Below, in pieces: positions 6,121 to 14,833 of a stretch of 40,464 bases of DNA. The DNA comes from Bacteroidia bacterium (lineage in GTDB: Bacteria; Bacteroidota; Bacteroidia; Bacteroidales; Azobacteroidaceae), in contig BNYG01000025.1 in the NCBI GenBank assembly GCA_026000155.1, forward strand, positions 1 to 40,464, given 5' to 3'. Position numbers and translations under genes: made by a program. A model generated the notes under the pieces. That model made no database searches. It was not told where the DNA came from and saw only the letters and a list, made by a program, of their open reading frames with translations. Positions within the stretch are counted from its first letter, which is position 1. Every line of letters begins with the position of its first letter.

Positions 6121-7671
6121 CTATTCTTTTTCACATACAATCCGGAAGCCAATACCCCGAATATCCGAATACCACCAGATACTTTTGGGCTGTTGCGGAT
6201 CGGTTTTGAGCCAGGCATCGTGTCGCGAAAAATCGCGCGCCGCACAGCGCACATCCGCCGCATCGGAAGCATAATTTCCGCCTCGCACTACCCATTCCGT
6301 TCCTTCCCTAACCAACGGATCCGTTACCTTCCCTCCGGTTTTTTGATAGGCTTGCGGATCGTATTTATCGGCACAATATTCCATGACATTTCCCAGCATG
6401 TTTTTCAATCCAAACGGATTGGCTTTAACGGCATCCGGCTCTTGCGTCCGGTTTTTACTGTCATTTCCATAGATTACATACGAAGAAATAACGTCTGTGC
6501 CGGCATCGAAAAACTTGCGCCAGAAACCTTCATTGGAGAATGTCTTCGGATTGCCTTCAAAGAAATAAGGCGTTTCCGTACCTCCACGAGCGGCGTATTC
6601 CCATTCGGCTTCGGTCGGCAAACGGTATTTCTTACCCGTCACTTGCGACAACCACTGACAAAATGTTTCCGCAGCATAATGCGTCATGGTGATGGCCGGA
6701 CGATTGCCTCCACCCCAGCCCTGGTCGGGAAATCCGAAAGGAGGCGTCGGCCCTGAAATAGCATCTACATCCGGACGGCTATTATTGGCAAACACATTGG
6801 CCGGCGGAGTGCGCCCTTCGCTCATCGTTTTTACATAAAACGCCCAATACATATCCCAAGTCACTTCCACTTCGGACATGAAAAAAGGACTGAGCGTTAC
6901 CTCCCTGACAGGCCCTTCCTCTTCTTTATGAAACGCTTCTTTATCCGGACTTCCCATTTTGAAAGATCCGCCGGGAACGGCTATCATCTCAAAGGTGACG
7001 AGCGAACCGGGTACTTGTTCGGTAAAATTCTTAAATTCGGTAACCGGAGTGGCCGTTTTGAAATACAAAGCGGTATCAATCGTTACCGAGGACATCACCG
7101 GAGCGCCTGCCATTTTGGAATGTTTATAATTCGGATTATAATGGCCGGCATCCAAGTGGCAACTGATGCATTGCAAATTCAGTTTTTCCTCATTTTCTTC
7201 GTAATACAAGTGAGCAATAACGGCTTCATCGGTAACGCCTTCGGGAAATAAGTTGTGATGACATTCCTTGCAGGATTTGTTTGGAATATATTTGACTGCC
7301 GATTCAATCTCCGATAGTTTGTCCCATTCAAAGCCCGTACTGTCTTTGGTAAGGTAGCCCCATACGTCTCTCATTCCCAATTTTGCTTTAGCGGTATAAT
7401 GACTCCAGGTATGATTCCTGGGCGGAAGATGGCAATCCACGCAGTGTACTTTTGTTCCGCTGGCGTTGTTAAAATGCTTCGATAATTTCCAACTGTCTTC
7501 CACATGAGGGTGTACATGACAACTCATACACGATTCATCTGTGGAAAAATAGACAGAAGTCTGATACAAAGCAACAACGATAGCTATTCCCAGAAATAAT
7601 CCCAGCAGGAGATAAAAAGATTTACCTTTGAATATTTTCCTTGTAAAAAAGTGTTTTTTCCGAACTTTCAT
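6121..7671 (-). CDS. NapC/NrfH-like tetraheme cytochrome c fused to a SUMF1 domain
   Basis: A 516-residue fusion. Residues 18-43 form a single membrane anchor, followed by four c-type heme motifs, CMSCH (48-52), CVDCH (77-81), CKECH (134-138) and CISCH (168-172), as in NapC/NrfH quinol dehydrogenases. From about residue 225 comes a formylglycine-generating-enzyme-like (SUMF1) domain: PGGSFKMGS, ITMTHYAAETFCQWLS, RLPTEAEWEYAARGG, GLKNMLGNVMEYC, VRGGNYASDAADVRCAARD and GFRIVCE. The cysteine pair that binds copper in true FGE (between GGS and RCAAR) is absent, so this domain is probably structural or binding rather than catalytic. First gene of the operon; the downstream CcsBA can supply heme attachment. 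Likely passes electrons between menaquinol and a periplasmic partner. Confidence 0.9.
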   Translation of the reverse strand: MKVRKKHFFTRKIFKGKSFYLLLGLFLGIAIVVALYQTSVYFSTDESCMSCHVHPHVEDSWKLSKHFNNASGTKVHCVDCHLPPRNHTWSHYTAKAKLGMRDVWGYLTKDSTGFEWDKLSEIESAVKYIPNKSCKECHHNLFPEGVTDEAVIAHLYYEENEEKLNLQCISCHLDAGHYNPNYKHSKMAGAPVMSSVTIDTALYFKTATPVTEFKNFTEQVPGSLVTFEMIAVPGGSFKMGSPDKEAFHKEEEGPVREVTLSPFFMSEVEVTWDMYWAFYVKTMSEGRTPPANVFANNSRPDVDAISGPTPPFGFPDQGWGGGNRPAITMTHYAAETFCQWLSQVTGKKYRLPTEAEWEYAARGGTETPYFFEGNPKTFSNEGFWRKFFDAGTDVISSYVIYGNDSKNRTQEPDAVKANPFGLKNMLGNVMEYCADKYDPQAYQKTGGKVTDPLVREGTEWVVRGGNYASDAADVRCAARDFSRHDAWLKTDPQQPKSIWWYSDIRGIGFRIVCEKE

Positions 7672-7935
7672 CTTAACTTGTCAGTATTATATTTAGCGGA
7701 TACAAAAAGACTGTAAAGATAGAGAATTTTGATTAATATTTGCACTATAACAGAAATAGATTAACAATTATTAATCGGCAAAAAAATCACCGAATGACGG
7801 ATTTTTGTCAAAACATCATCACCGACCATGTGCCTGATCCCTTAGATACATAAAATTCTGAAAATAATACAGATTTTATATTATTTTGTGAAAAAAACAA
7901 ATAACTTTGTTACGGATTTTGCAACAGAGTTTACA

Positions 7936-8445
7936 ATGGAAGAGAAAATGAACAATACGCGTGCATACATACTCGGAGCTATACTCGGAACAGTAGGCTT
8001 AATAATAGGTGCAGTAATAAGCAATGGTATTAATTATATATCCTATTTTAATGATTCCAAACTTAATAAACAAATAGAAAATCTTAAATACACAATAGAG
8101 GATCAAACTAAACAAATAGAACTTCGTAAAGATACAATCCGGATTCAATATACTCAGATAGATAGCCTTCAAAATGCACTTAAAACTCAACAAACCCAAA
8201 TCAAAGATCTTGAAAATAGCCTTAACAGTGGCAAGCAAATTGAGAACCTAATATCAACGGGAAACAGAATACTTATAGATATTAAAAATGATAAACCGGG
8301 AGTCTCTTCCGATTACAAAACGTGGGAACAGAAATGTAAGGGGATAAATTCAAGTATTAGCCAAAAAATCGACGATATAGAAAAGGAACGTATTGATTCC
8401 AAAACAAAAACTTTAAAAATAATTGATCTTTTAAAAACTTTATAA
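7936..8445 (+). CDS. Membrane-anchored coiled-coil protein, unknown function
   Basis: The product (169 residues from ATG 7936) has one transmembrane helix (AYILGAILGTVGLIIGAVI) followed by a long coiled coil of repeated Gln/Leu/Ile heptads such as QIENLKYTIEDQTKQIEL, then a polar tail. An in-frame GTG at 7888 would add 16 residues, but a TTATTTTG box overlaps that codon and may be a promoter, so I prefer the ATG. The gene is markedly AT-rich with many AAA/ATA codons, unlike its flanks. It ends 11 bases before the next gene. The 264 bases to its left hold no clear gene; they must contain the start of the minus-strand cytochrome operon. I do not recognise a family. Confidence 0.65.
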   Translation: MEEKMNNTRAYILGAILGTVGLIIGAVISNGINYISYFNDSKLNKQIENLKYTIEDQTKQIELRKDTIRIQYTQIDSLQNALKTQQTQIKDLENSLNSGKQIENLISTGNRILIDIKNDKPGVSSDYKTWEQKCKGINSSISQKIDDIEKERIDSKTKTLKIIDLLKTL

Positions 8446-8456
8446 TATTTACCGGT

Positions 8457-9050
8457 ATGAAAACAAACAAATCTATTTTACTTATCTTTGTGATAGCGTT
8501 TTTGAACGTTAATATGCATATTTTTGCTCAAAATAGTTCATTTTTCAATATTGGGGATAAATTTTTTCCTTATGGATACATGGGATGTACAGAGAAAATA
8601 TCCGTTAATCCGGCATATTCTATTGAGCCATATTCAGCTCCCATGTGTTTTAAAATTGAATTCACATCTTCATGCAATAATAATAATGGATGGGCAGGAG
8701 TGTATTGGACGAACGAAGAAAACAATTGGGGTGAACGTCAGGGAACCGATTTTTCCAATAGAGGATTTACAAAAATAACATTTTGGGCTAAAGGAAACGA
8801 TGGAGGAGAAACGATAGAGTTTGGCTCAGGAGGTATAGATAAGACTTCTGACTCTCAAACATTTCAATATAAAGATAGTTATAAAAAGTATTGGATAACG
8901 GAGAAATTAACCAATCAATGGAAGCTGTATTCCATAAATCTTTCAGGAGTCGATTTGTCTTCTGTAATTGGCGGTTTCTATTGGGCTGCAAAGTGGCAGG
9001 CAAATCCAAATGGAGTAATATTTTACTTGGATAATATTCAATTTGAATAA
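8457..9050 (+). CDS. Secreted carbohydrate-binding-like beta-sandwich protein
   Basis: A 197-residue protein with a signal peptide (residues 1-24, ending HIFAQ). The mature part looks like a galactose-binding-like or CBM-type jelly roll: FKIEFTSSCNNNNGWAGVYW, GFTKITFWAKGNDGGE, the WKLYSINLSGVDLSSVIGGF strand and the terminal VIFYLDNIQFE, a phrase common in family 11/30-like sugar-binding modules. It stands alone without a catalytic domain. AT-rich like the coiled-coil gene 11 bases upstream, with which it probably forms a transcription unit. A role in binding a glycan at the cell surface is inference from fold. Confidence 0.65.
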   Translation: MKTNKSILLIFVIAFLNVNMHIFAQNSSFFNIGDKFFPYGYMGCTEKISVNPAYSIEPYSAPMCFKIEFTSSCNNNNGWAGVYWTNEENNWGERQGTDFSNRGFTKITFWAKGNDGGETIEFGSGGIDKTSDSQTFQYKDSYKKYWITEKLTNQWKLYSINLSGVDLSSVIGGFYWAAKWQANPNGVIFYLDNIQFE

Positions 9051-9118
9051 AATTATTTATAATGAAAAAAGTCTCTTTACAATTATCGTAAAATGATCGG
9101 TATCAAGGAAAAATAGAT

Positions 9119-9126
9119 TATCTTTG
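9119..9126 (+). promoter_or_regulatory. -7 box TATCTTTG upstream of lemA
   Basis: A perfect TAnnTTTG box 22 bases before the lemA start codon; no clear -33 element at the expected distance. Confidence 0.45.
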
Positions 9127-9148
9127 TCAAGAATTAAAAAAACAGAAT

Positions 9149-9712
9149 ATGACAGTCTTATACATTCTTTTAGGTATTATTGTGATTTTGGTTATTTGGA
9201 CGGTATCTAAATACAATTTATTGGTACGCTTAAGGAATAACCGTGAAAATGCTTTTGCAGACATCGATGTTCAATTGAAACAACGGCATGACTTGATTCC
9301 CCAATTGGTCTCTACCGTAAAAGGCTATGCCACACATGAAAAAGAAACTCTCGACCGGATAGTCAATGCGCGCAACGGAGCCATCAACGCCCAAAGCATT
9401 GACGAAAAAATTGTGGCCGAAAATGCGCTTACTTCCGCCCTTTCGGGATTGAAAGTGACTGTAGAAGCTTATCCCGACTTGAAAGCGAACGTCAATTTCA
9501 AACAATTGCAGGAAGAGATTTCGGATATAGAAAATAAATTGGCGGCTGTAAGACGTTATTTCAATTCGGCCACCAAGGAATTGAACACCGCTGTAGAAGT
9601 TTTTCCTTCCAATATTATTGCCGGAATGTTCGGATTCCACAAAGAAATGATGTTCGATTTGGGCACAACGGAACGTAAAAGTTTGGAACAGGCGCCGGAA
9701 ATAAATTTTTAA
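9149..9712 (+). CDS. lemA: LemA family protein
   Basis: 187 residues with an N-terminal membrane helix (VLYILLGIIVILVIWTVSKY) and the LemA helical core: NNRENAFADIDVQLKQRHDLIPQL, VKGYATHEKETLDRI, an ADL-like EAYPDLKANVNF, LQEEISDIENKLAAVRRYFN and the closing FPSNIIAGMFGF. LemA proteins are inner-membrane proteins with the helical domain outside; their biochemical role is not settled. Only three bases separate it from the M48 protease gene, a linkage seen in many bacteria that suggests a shared membrane quality-control task. Confidence 0.93.
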   Translation: MTVLYILLGIIVILVIWTVSKYNLLVRLRNNRENAFADIDVQLKQRHDLIPQLVSTVKGYATHEKETLDRIVNARNGAINAQSIDEKIVAENALTSALSGLKVTVEAYPDLKANVNFKQLQEEISDIENKLAAVRRYFNSATKELNTAVEVFPSNIIAGMFGFHKEMMFDLGTTERKSLEQAPEINF

Positions 9713-9715
9713 GGT

Positions 9716-10684
9716 ATGCAATATGTTGGGTTACATACACAACAGGTCAGGAATAATACCCGGTCGGTTGTGTTGCTCTGTCTTTTTCCTTGTTTGGTTA
9801 TCTTGCTTACGTTCTTGTTCTCTGTTCTATTAGTCTTTGCTACAAATGACGGGTCGAACAACGCGAGTGTTTGGGAACAATCTTTGCTTTTCGTTAAACA
9901 ACTGGCGCCTTTTATTTTGACAGGCGTTGCGATTTGGTTTCTGATAGCCTATTTTGCGAATACCGCCATCATTCGGAAAGCCACCGGAGCACATCCTTTG
10001 GAACGCAAGGAAAACAAGCGGGTGTACAACTTGGTGGAAAACCTTTGCATGTCGCAGGGAATGAAAATGCCCCGGATAAACGTTATCGAAGACCATTCTT
10101 TGAATGCTTTTGCCAGCGGTATCAATGACCGTACGTTTACCGTCAGTCTTTCCCGTGGCATCATCAATAAATTAGACGACGAAGAATTGGAAGCTGTGAT
10201 CGCACATGAATTGTCGCATATCCGCAACCGCGACGTACGTCTGCTGATTGTTTCGATTGTTTTTGTTGGAATATTTGCCATGCTGACGGAAATTGCTTTC
10301 CGGATACTTCTCCGTGCTCCCCGGCAAAGCCGGAGCAGCAACAACAAAAACGGCGGCGGCATTATTGTAATCATTCTTATCACTTTGGCCGTTGCTGCAA
10401 TCGGTTATTTTTTCTCCAGTCTGATGCGTTTTGCTATTTCCCGGAACCGGGAATACCTCGCCGATGCCGGTTCTGCCGAGATGACACGCAAACCGCAAGC
10501 CCTGGCAAGCGCCCTCCGCAAAATATCGCGCGACCCAGCCATTGAAGCAGTTACACGAGACGATGTAGCGCAGTTGTTTATTGAACATCCACGCAAAGTG
10601 AAAAGTTCCTTTTCCGGAATAAGCGGTCTGTTTGCTACGCATCCTCCGATTGAAAAGCGAATAAAAGTATTGGAACAGTTTTGA
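9716..10684 (+). CDS. htpX: M48 family zinc metalloprotease (HtpX-like)
   Basis: 322 residues. Two membrane helices near residues 20-45 and 60-80 precede the catalytic domain with the zinc motif HELSH (about residue 163) followed by IRNRD; the third ligand Glu lies in SRNREYLADAGSAEMT. Further membrane segments flank a Gly/Asn-rich linker (near residues 185-235). HtpX-type proteases cleave misfolded membrane proteins from the cytoplasmic side. Tightly coupled to lemA, three bases upstream, and likely co-transcribed. Confidence 0.92.
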   Translation: MQYVGLHTQQVRNNTRSVVLLCLFPCLVILLTFLFSVLLVFATNDGSNNASVWEQSLLFVKQLAPFILTGVAIWFLIAYFANTAIIRKATGAHPLERKENKRVYNLVENLCMSQGMKMPRINVIEDHSLNAFASGINDRTFTVSLSRGIINKLDDEELEAVIAHELSHIRNRDVRLLIVSIVFVGIFAMLTEIAFRILLRAPRQSRSSNNKNGGGIIVIILITLAVAAIGYFFSSLMRFAISRNREYLADAGSAEMTRKPQALASALRKISRDPAIEAVTRDDVAQLFIEHPRKVKSSFSGISGLFATHPPIEKRIKVLEQF

Positions 10685-10747
10685 AGTCAGGTACGTAATT
10701 TCCCCAATTGTTTCAAATGTTCTATTTCAATGGAAAATACGTTATTC

Positions 10748-11173
10748 TTACAGCGCAAACAATTCACTTGCCGCCAATAATTCCACCTTATTCTCGGAAA
10801 GCACCGCCACGGTTTTTTCCAGATTATCGGGGCGTATAATCACCAGGGCTTTCTCTCCTGACGAAAAGGCGTACATGTATTCCACAAATACGCCTGCTTG
10901 GGTAATGAGGGACATGACAGTTGCCAAAGCGCCCGGTTTATTGGGGCATTGCACACAAACGACATCCGTTGAACTCACCGCATACTGGTAATCTTTCAAT
11001 ACTTGCATGGCTTTTTCCGGGTCGGAAACAATAAGCCGGAGGATTCCGAAATCGGAATTTTCGGAAACGGTAAAAGCCGTCATGTTGATACCTGCTTCGC
11101 CTAATATTTTGGCAACATCGGTAAAACGGCCTTTTTTATTTTCTAAAAATATGGATAATTGCTTGATTAACAT
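10748..11173 (-). CDS. Tandem ACT-domain protein
   Basis: 141 residues made of two ACT domains (residues 1-70 and 70-141), each with the ligand-binding loop after the first strand: LENKKGRFTDVAKIL and CPNKPGALATVMSLI. ACT domains bind amino acids and usually regulate enzymes. It begins 12 bases after the end of the phenylacetate-CoA ligase gene, and this pairing recurs in anaerobes that degrade aromatic amino acids, suggesting it senses an aromatic amino acid for that pathway (inference). No catalytic domain is present. Confidence 0.9.
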   Translation of the reverse strand: MLIKQLSIFLENKKGRFTDVAKILGEAGINMTAFTVSENSDFGILRLIVSDPEKAMQVLKDYQYAVSSTDVVCVQCPNKPGALATVMSLITQAGVFVEYMYAFSSGEKALVIIRPDNLEKTVAVLSENKVELLAASELFAL

Positions 11174-11184
11174 GACTTTGTTTT

Positions 11185-12486
11185 TTAATTGAGTTTTCTT
11201 TTATCATTCACTCGCTTGGCTTTGCCCTGACTGCGTTCGATGCTGCGTGGTTCCACCAATTTCACATCAGGCGACAGGCCGATAACGCTTTGCAGGCGAT
11301 GGACAATGCGTTTCCGCAAATCCAATAATTTACTCATTTCGTCGGAATAAAATTCTTCCTTCACTTCCACCTGCACCTCGAAGGTATCCAAATTGTTGAT
11401 ACGGTCAACCACAATAAAATAATGCGGTTCCAATTCGGGCATTTCACAGATAACCGATTCCACCTGCGAGGGGAAAACATTGACTCCGCGGATAATCAGC
11501 ATATCGTCGCAACGTCCCAAAATACGTCCCATGCGAACGGAAGTGCGTCCGCATTCGCAAGTTTCATAATTCAGACTCGTTAAATCGCGCGTACGGAAGC
11601 GCAACAGCGGCATTCCTTCTTTGGTAATCGTAGAGAAAACCAATTCACCCATTTCTCCATGCGGTACCGGTTCGCCGGTTTCCGGATTCACTATTTCGGG
11701 ATAGAAATGGTCTTCGCACAAGTGCGTACCGTTTTGGTATTGACATTCATGCCCCACGCCCGGGCCGATGATTTCCGTCAGGCCATAGATGTCGTATGCT
11801 TTGATGCCTAATTTTTCCTCCAATTCTTTCCGCATCGCTTCCGTCCAAGGTTCTGCACCGAAAGCGCCTGTTTTCAATTTGAATTCTTCGCGGGGAAGAC
11901 CGGAATCTTTGAGGGCATCGGCGAGAAACAAGGCGTAGGAAGGCGTACAGGCCAAACCCACCGACCCGAAATCGTGCATCAGCATGATTTGTTTTTCGGT
12001 GTTTCCGCTCGACATCGGCAGCACAGCGCCTCCGATAGTTTCCACAGCGCCATGAGCGCCCAAACCTCCGGTGAATAATCCGTAACCATACGAAACCTGC
12101 ACTACATCTTGTTTACCCAAACCGAAAGCCGTAAAGCAACGCGCACCGACTTCGTTCCAAATAGCCAGATCTTTGCGGGTATAACCGACTACAATCGGTT
12201 TTCCGGTAGTGCCGGACGAGGCTTGCAGCCGGACAATTTCCGACATCGGGACACTCAATAATTCAAAAGGATAGTAGTCGCGCAAATCCTTTTTGGAAGT
12301 AAAAGGCAATTTCACAATATCGTCGATGCTCTGTATGTCATCGGGCGTAACACCTGCCTCCTGCATTCTTTTGCGGTAAGGTTCACAATTGTAGTAAACC
12401 TTTTCGACCGTTTTCTTTAAGCGGATTCCTTGGAGTTTGTTCATTTCGTCGCGCTTCATGCACTCCATCGTTTCATTCCAAATCAT
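11185..12486 (-). CDS. paaK: Phenylacetate-CoA ligase
   Basis: 433-residue adenylate-forming enzyme that activates phenylacetate (or a similar aryl acid) with ATP and CoA. The nucleotide loop is ASSGTTGKPIVVGYT, followed by YGLTEIIGPGVGHE, the LRFRTRDLT signature and the C-terminal lid with RGVNVFPSQVE and KAKRVNDKRK. Length is standard for the family. In fermenting Bacteroidota such ligases commonly work with indolepyruvate-type ferredoxin oxidoreductases in aromatic amino-acid catabolism, but no such genes are in the window. Starts divergently from the outer-membrane receptor gene at 12600 and leads a two-gene unit with the ACT protein. Confidence 0.93.
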   Translation of the reverse strand: MIWNETMECMKRDEMNKLQGIRLKKTVEKVYYNCEPYRKRMQEAGVTPDDIQSIDDIVKLPFTSKKDLRDYYPFELLSVPMSEIVRLQASSGTTGKPIVVGYTRKDLAIWNEVGARCFTAFGLGKQDVVQVSYGYGLFTGGLGAHGAVETIGGAVLPMSSGNTEKQIMLMHDFGSVGLACTPSYALFLADALKDSGLPREEFKLKTGAFGAEPWTEAMRKELEEKLGIKAYDIYGLTEIIGPGVGHECQYQNGTHLCEDHFYPEIVNPETGEPVPHGEMGELVFSTITKEGMPLLRFRTRDLTSLNYETCECGRTSVRMGRILGRCDDMLIIRGVNVFPSQVESVICEMPELEPHYFIVVDRINNLDTFEVQVEVKEEFYSDEMSKLLDLRKRIVHRLQSVIGLSPDVKLVEPRSIERSQGKAKRVNDKRKLN

Positions 12487-12568
12487 GGTATTTTATTTAA
12501 AATAGTATCAACTTTCCAACTAAACTGCAAAATAAGCATAAAAAAACAAGAAATGAAAGAATTTTATT

Positions 12569-12576
12569 TACTTTTG
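12569..12576 (+). promoter_or_regulatory. -7 box TACTTTTG for the outer-membrane receptor gene
   Basis: Perfect TAnnTTTG box 23 bases before the ATG at 12600. No obvious -33 element. Confidence 0.45.
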
Positions 12577-12599
12577 TGGCAAATAAAGCGAAAGAATAA

Positions 12600-14825
12600 A
12601 TGAAACACCCTCTTTTCCTCGTTATTGTATTATTTTTTTTATCTGTTAGCCCTGTAAAAGCGCAAAATTCCACAGACAGTATATCCGCCGGATATGCAAG
12701 TATCGAGATCGACAGTATATGGGAACAAATCTTATCCGAAGTGAAAATCGTCGGGCAAAAACGGCAAATCCTGTACAAATTAGACCGGCAAGTGATTGAA
12801 GCCGCCGGATTTCTTTCGGCAGCGGGAGGAACAGCCGTGGACATATTGTCACAAACGCCTTCCATCAGCATGGATGCCGACGGCGAAATATCTTTTCGCG
12901 GCAGCAAGGGTTTCAAAGTATATGTCGATGGAAAACCGAGTTCATTGAAGGCGACTGCTGCTTTGGAGCAGATACCGGCGGGACAGATTGAAAATATTGA
13001 AGTACTGACTACGCCTTCGGCCAAAAATGATGCCGACGGTTCTGCCGGAATTATCAATATCAACACGAAAAAACAAACTGTTGAAGGATGGAGCGGCATG
13101 GTGAATGCCATGGGAAGTTCGGTTTGGTCGCGTAATTTTGATTTCCTCTTATCGTTGCGGAAGAAAGACTATCGCTGGCAACTGTCGGGCGAAGCTTCCG
13201 TCCGGACTTTATTGAGCGACTACGACCAGCTGAAAACCATTACCAACAACGACACCATCACCACCGACCATTCGACAGGCGATAGAGAAATCACTACGGG
13301 CAACTATTACCTGCGCTCGGCTTGGGATTGGTATAAAGGCAACAACACCTGGTCGGCAGCTACCCAAATAGGCTATCGGGACCGGTGGCGGGGAGGCGAT
13401 TTGCATTACGAAGACTCTTATCAATCCATCAGCACCGGAAATATCGACTATGCTTCCTTCAACGGTAGCGATTATGTCCATCTGTATGAATATAGTCTGC
13501 GACAGGAATTGGGTGTAACTCATCAATTCGACGAACCGGGTCATGTTCTCTCTGCTTCTATTTACGGGCAGTACGAAGGGGATGCGATGGAGAATTTCAG
13601 AACCGACCTTTGGGATATGACAGGCAAACAAGCCCAGGGGCACGAGGCATGGGAAGCGGAATATCGTTTTACAGGCCAAGCCAATGCCGATTATGTACGG
13701 CCAATTGCTGATTCGGAAGGCAAATTGGAAGCAGGTTATCAGTATTATACTTATACCGAAGACGGGGATTATACGTTTGACAAGTACAATCCTGCTACCG
13801 GGGTTTTTGAACGGCATGATGAGATTTACAACAACTACCTCTTCCGCCGGGACATCCATGCCCTGTATGCTTTGTTTTCTAATACCCATCAGCAATTTAG
13901 CTATCAATTAGGTTTGCGCGGCGAATATAACTATCAGAAATTAGATGACTCGGATATATCCGGAAAAAAGACAGATGCTCAGCACCATCGCGATCGCTTC
14001 GATCTCTTTCCCTCCGTCCATCTGGCTTACACTTTAGATGAAAGTTCAAGAATCAGAGCGGCCTATTCGCGCCGGATCACTCAACCCGAGCTTTTCTATG
14101 TGGAGCCTTATGTAGTCTATGTAGATTATTATACGGCCCAATGCGGCAGCCCATCTATCCGGCCCGAGCTTACCAATTCCGTAGAACTGGGTTACAACAA
14201 GAGTTTTACGAAAAACAGTGTATCCGCCACCTTGTTTCACCGGGCGCGCAAAGACAAATTTGAACGTATTCGCATCCCCTATCAGACCAGTGTGACCCTC
14301 GATTCGATGGCTAATGTAGGCAATGACTATGCCACAGGATTAGAATTGGCTGCCATGCTGCCATTGCGTTCCTGGTGGAATCTGGACGCCAATGGAACGT
14401 TCTATGATTATCGCATCCAAAACCAATGGAAAGTAAACGGTGAAGATGAGAAGAGTTGGAATTGGCAATTAGCCGTCAACAACAATTTCGATGTAACAAA
14501 GAACACTCGCATTCGTTTGGAAGGCAATTACGTGGGACCTACCGTGAGCACACAAGGAAGAGTAGAGGATTATTTCTATTTCAATCTCACCATCCGGCAA
14601 CAATTATTGAATCGTCGCTTAACGGCCAGCTTAGTGGTGCGGGATGTTTTCTCTTCCGCCAAATACATCAACACCCGGCAGAGTGAAGGTTTTACCTCTC
14701 TCTCGAAGATATATCCTCACTCGCCCTTGTTCACTATCAGTTTGTCCTACACTTTCAACAACTTTAATTCGACGAAGAAAGCGGATGCCGGAGCTAACGA
14801 TTTATTTGAAGGAACTAACCGGTGA
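12600..14825 (+). CDS. TonB-dependent-receptor-like outer-membrane beta-barrel protein
   Basis: 741 residues with a signal peptide (ending SPVKAQ), a plug domain (VDILSQTPSISMDADGEISF, then VYVDGKPSS and ENIEVLTTPSAKNDADGSAGIININT) and a long C-terminal beta barrel of the Bacteroidota outer-membrane beta-barrel family, with many alternating aromatic strands ending in PLFTISLSYTF. It lacks the usual N-terminal carboxypeptidase-D-like domain and has no SusD partner nearby, so it is not a standard glycan-uptake pair. Such proteins are found with metal or small-molecule uptake and with sigma/anti-sigma systems; the substrate cannot be read from sequence. Convergent with the ATPase gene, whose stop is only 9 bases away. 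Confidence 0.85.
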   Translation: MKHPLFLVIVLFFLSVSPVKAQNSTDSISAGYASIEIDSIWEQILSEVKIVGQKRQILYKLDRQVIEAAGFLSAAGGTAVDILSQTPSISMDADGEISFRGSKGFKVYVDGKPSSLKATAALEQIPAGQIENIEVLTTPSAKNDADGSAGIININTKKQTVEGWSGMVNAMGSSVWSRNFDFLLSLRKKDYRWQLSGEASVRTLLSDYDQLKTITNNDTITTDHSTGDREITTGNYYLRSAWDWYKGNNTWSAATQIGYRDRWRGGDLHYEDSYQSISTGNIDYASFNGSDYVHLYEYSLRQELGVTHQFDEPGHVLSASIYGQYEGDAMENFRTDLWDMTGKQAQGHEAWEAEYRFTGQANADYVRPIADSEGKLEAGYQYYTYTEDGDYTFDKYNPATGVFERHDEIYNNYLFRRDIHALYALFSNTHQQFSYQLGLRGEYNYQKLDDSDISGKKTDAQHHRDRFDLFPSVHLAYTLDESSRIRAAYSRRITQPELFYVEPYVVYVDYYTAQCGSPSIRPELTNSVELGYNKSFTKNSVSATLFHRARKDKFERIRIPYQTSVTLDSMANVGNDYATGLELAAMLPLRSWWNLDANGTFYDYRIQNQWKVNGEDEKSWNWQLAVNNNFDVTKNTRIRLEGNYVGPTVSTQGRVEDYFYFNLTIRQQLLNRRLTASLVVRDVFSSAKYINTRQSEGFTSLSKIYPHSPLFTISLSYTFNNFNSTKKADAGANDLFEGTNR

Positions 14826-14833
14826 TTTTACTT

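Noticed and set aside
6121..6700. Second DGR variable region in the SUMF1 domain
   Set aside because: The C-terminal codons use A normally and lack runs of NNY codons, unlike 245-418.
10685..10747. Convergent terminator between htpX and the ACT gene
   Set aside because: Only a weak ACGTAATTTCC/GGAAAATACGT pairing with a long loop and no T-run.
12497..13907. Long minus-strand open frames (204 and 232 codons) opposite the outer-membrane receptor gene
   Set aside because: Antisense shadows of a clear coding frame with plug and barrel motifs; Cys/Ile-rich translations without domain features.
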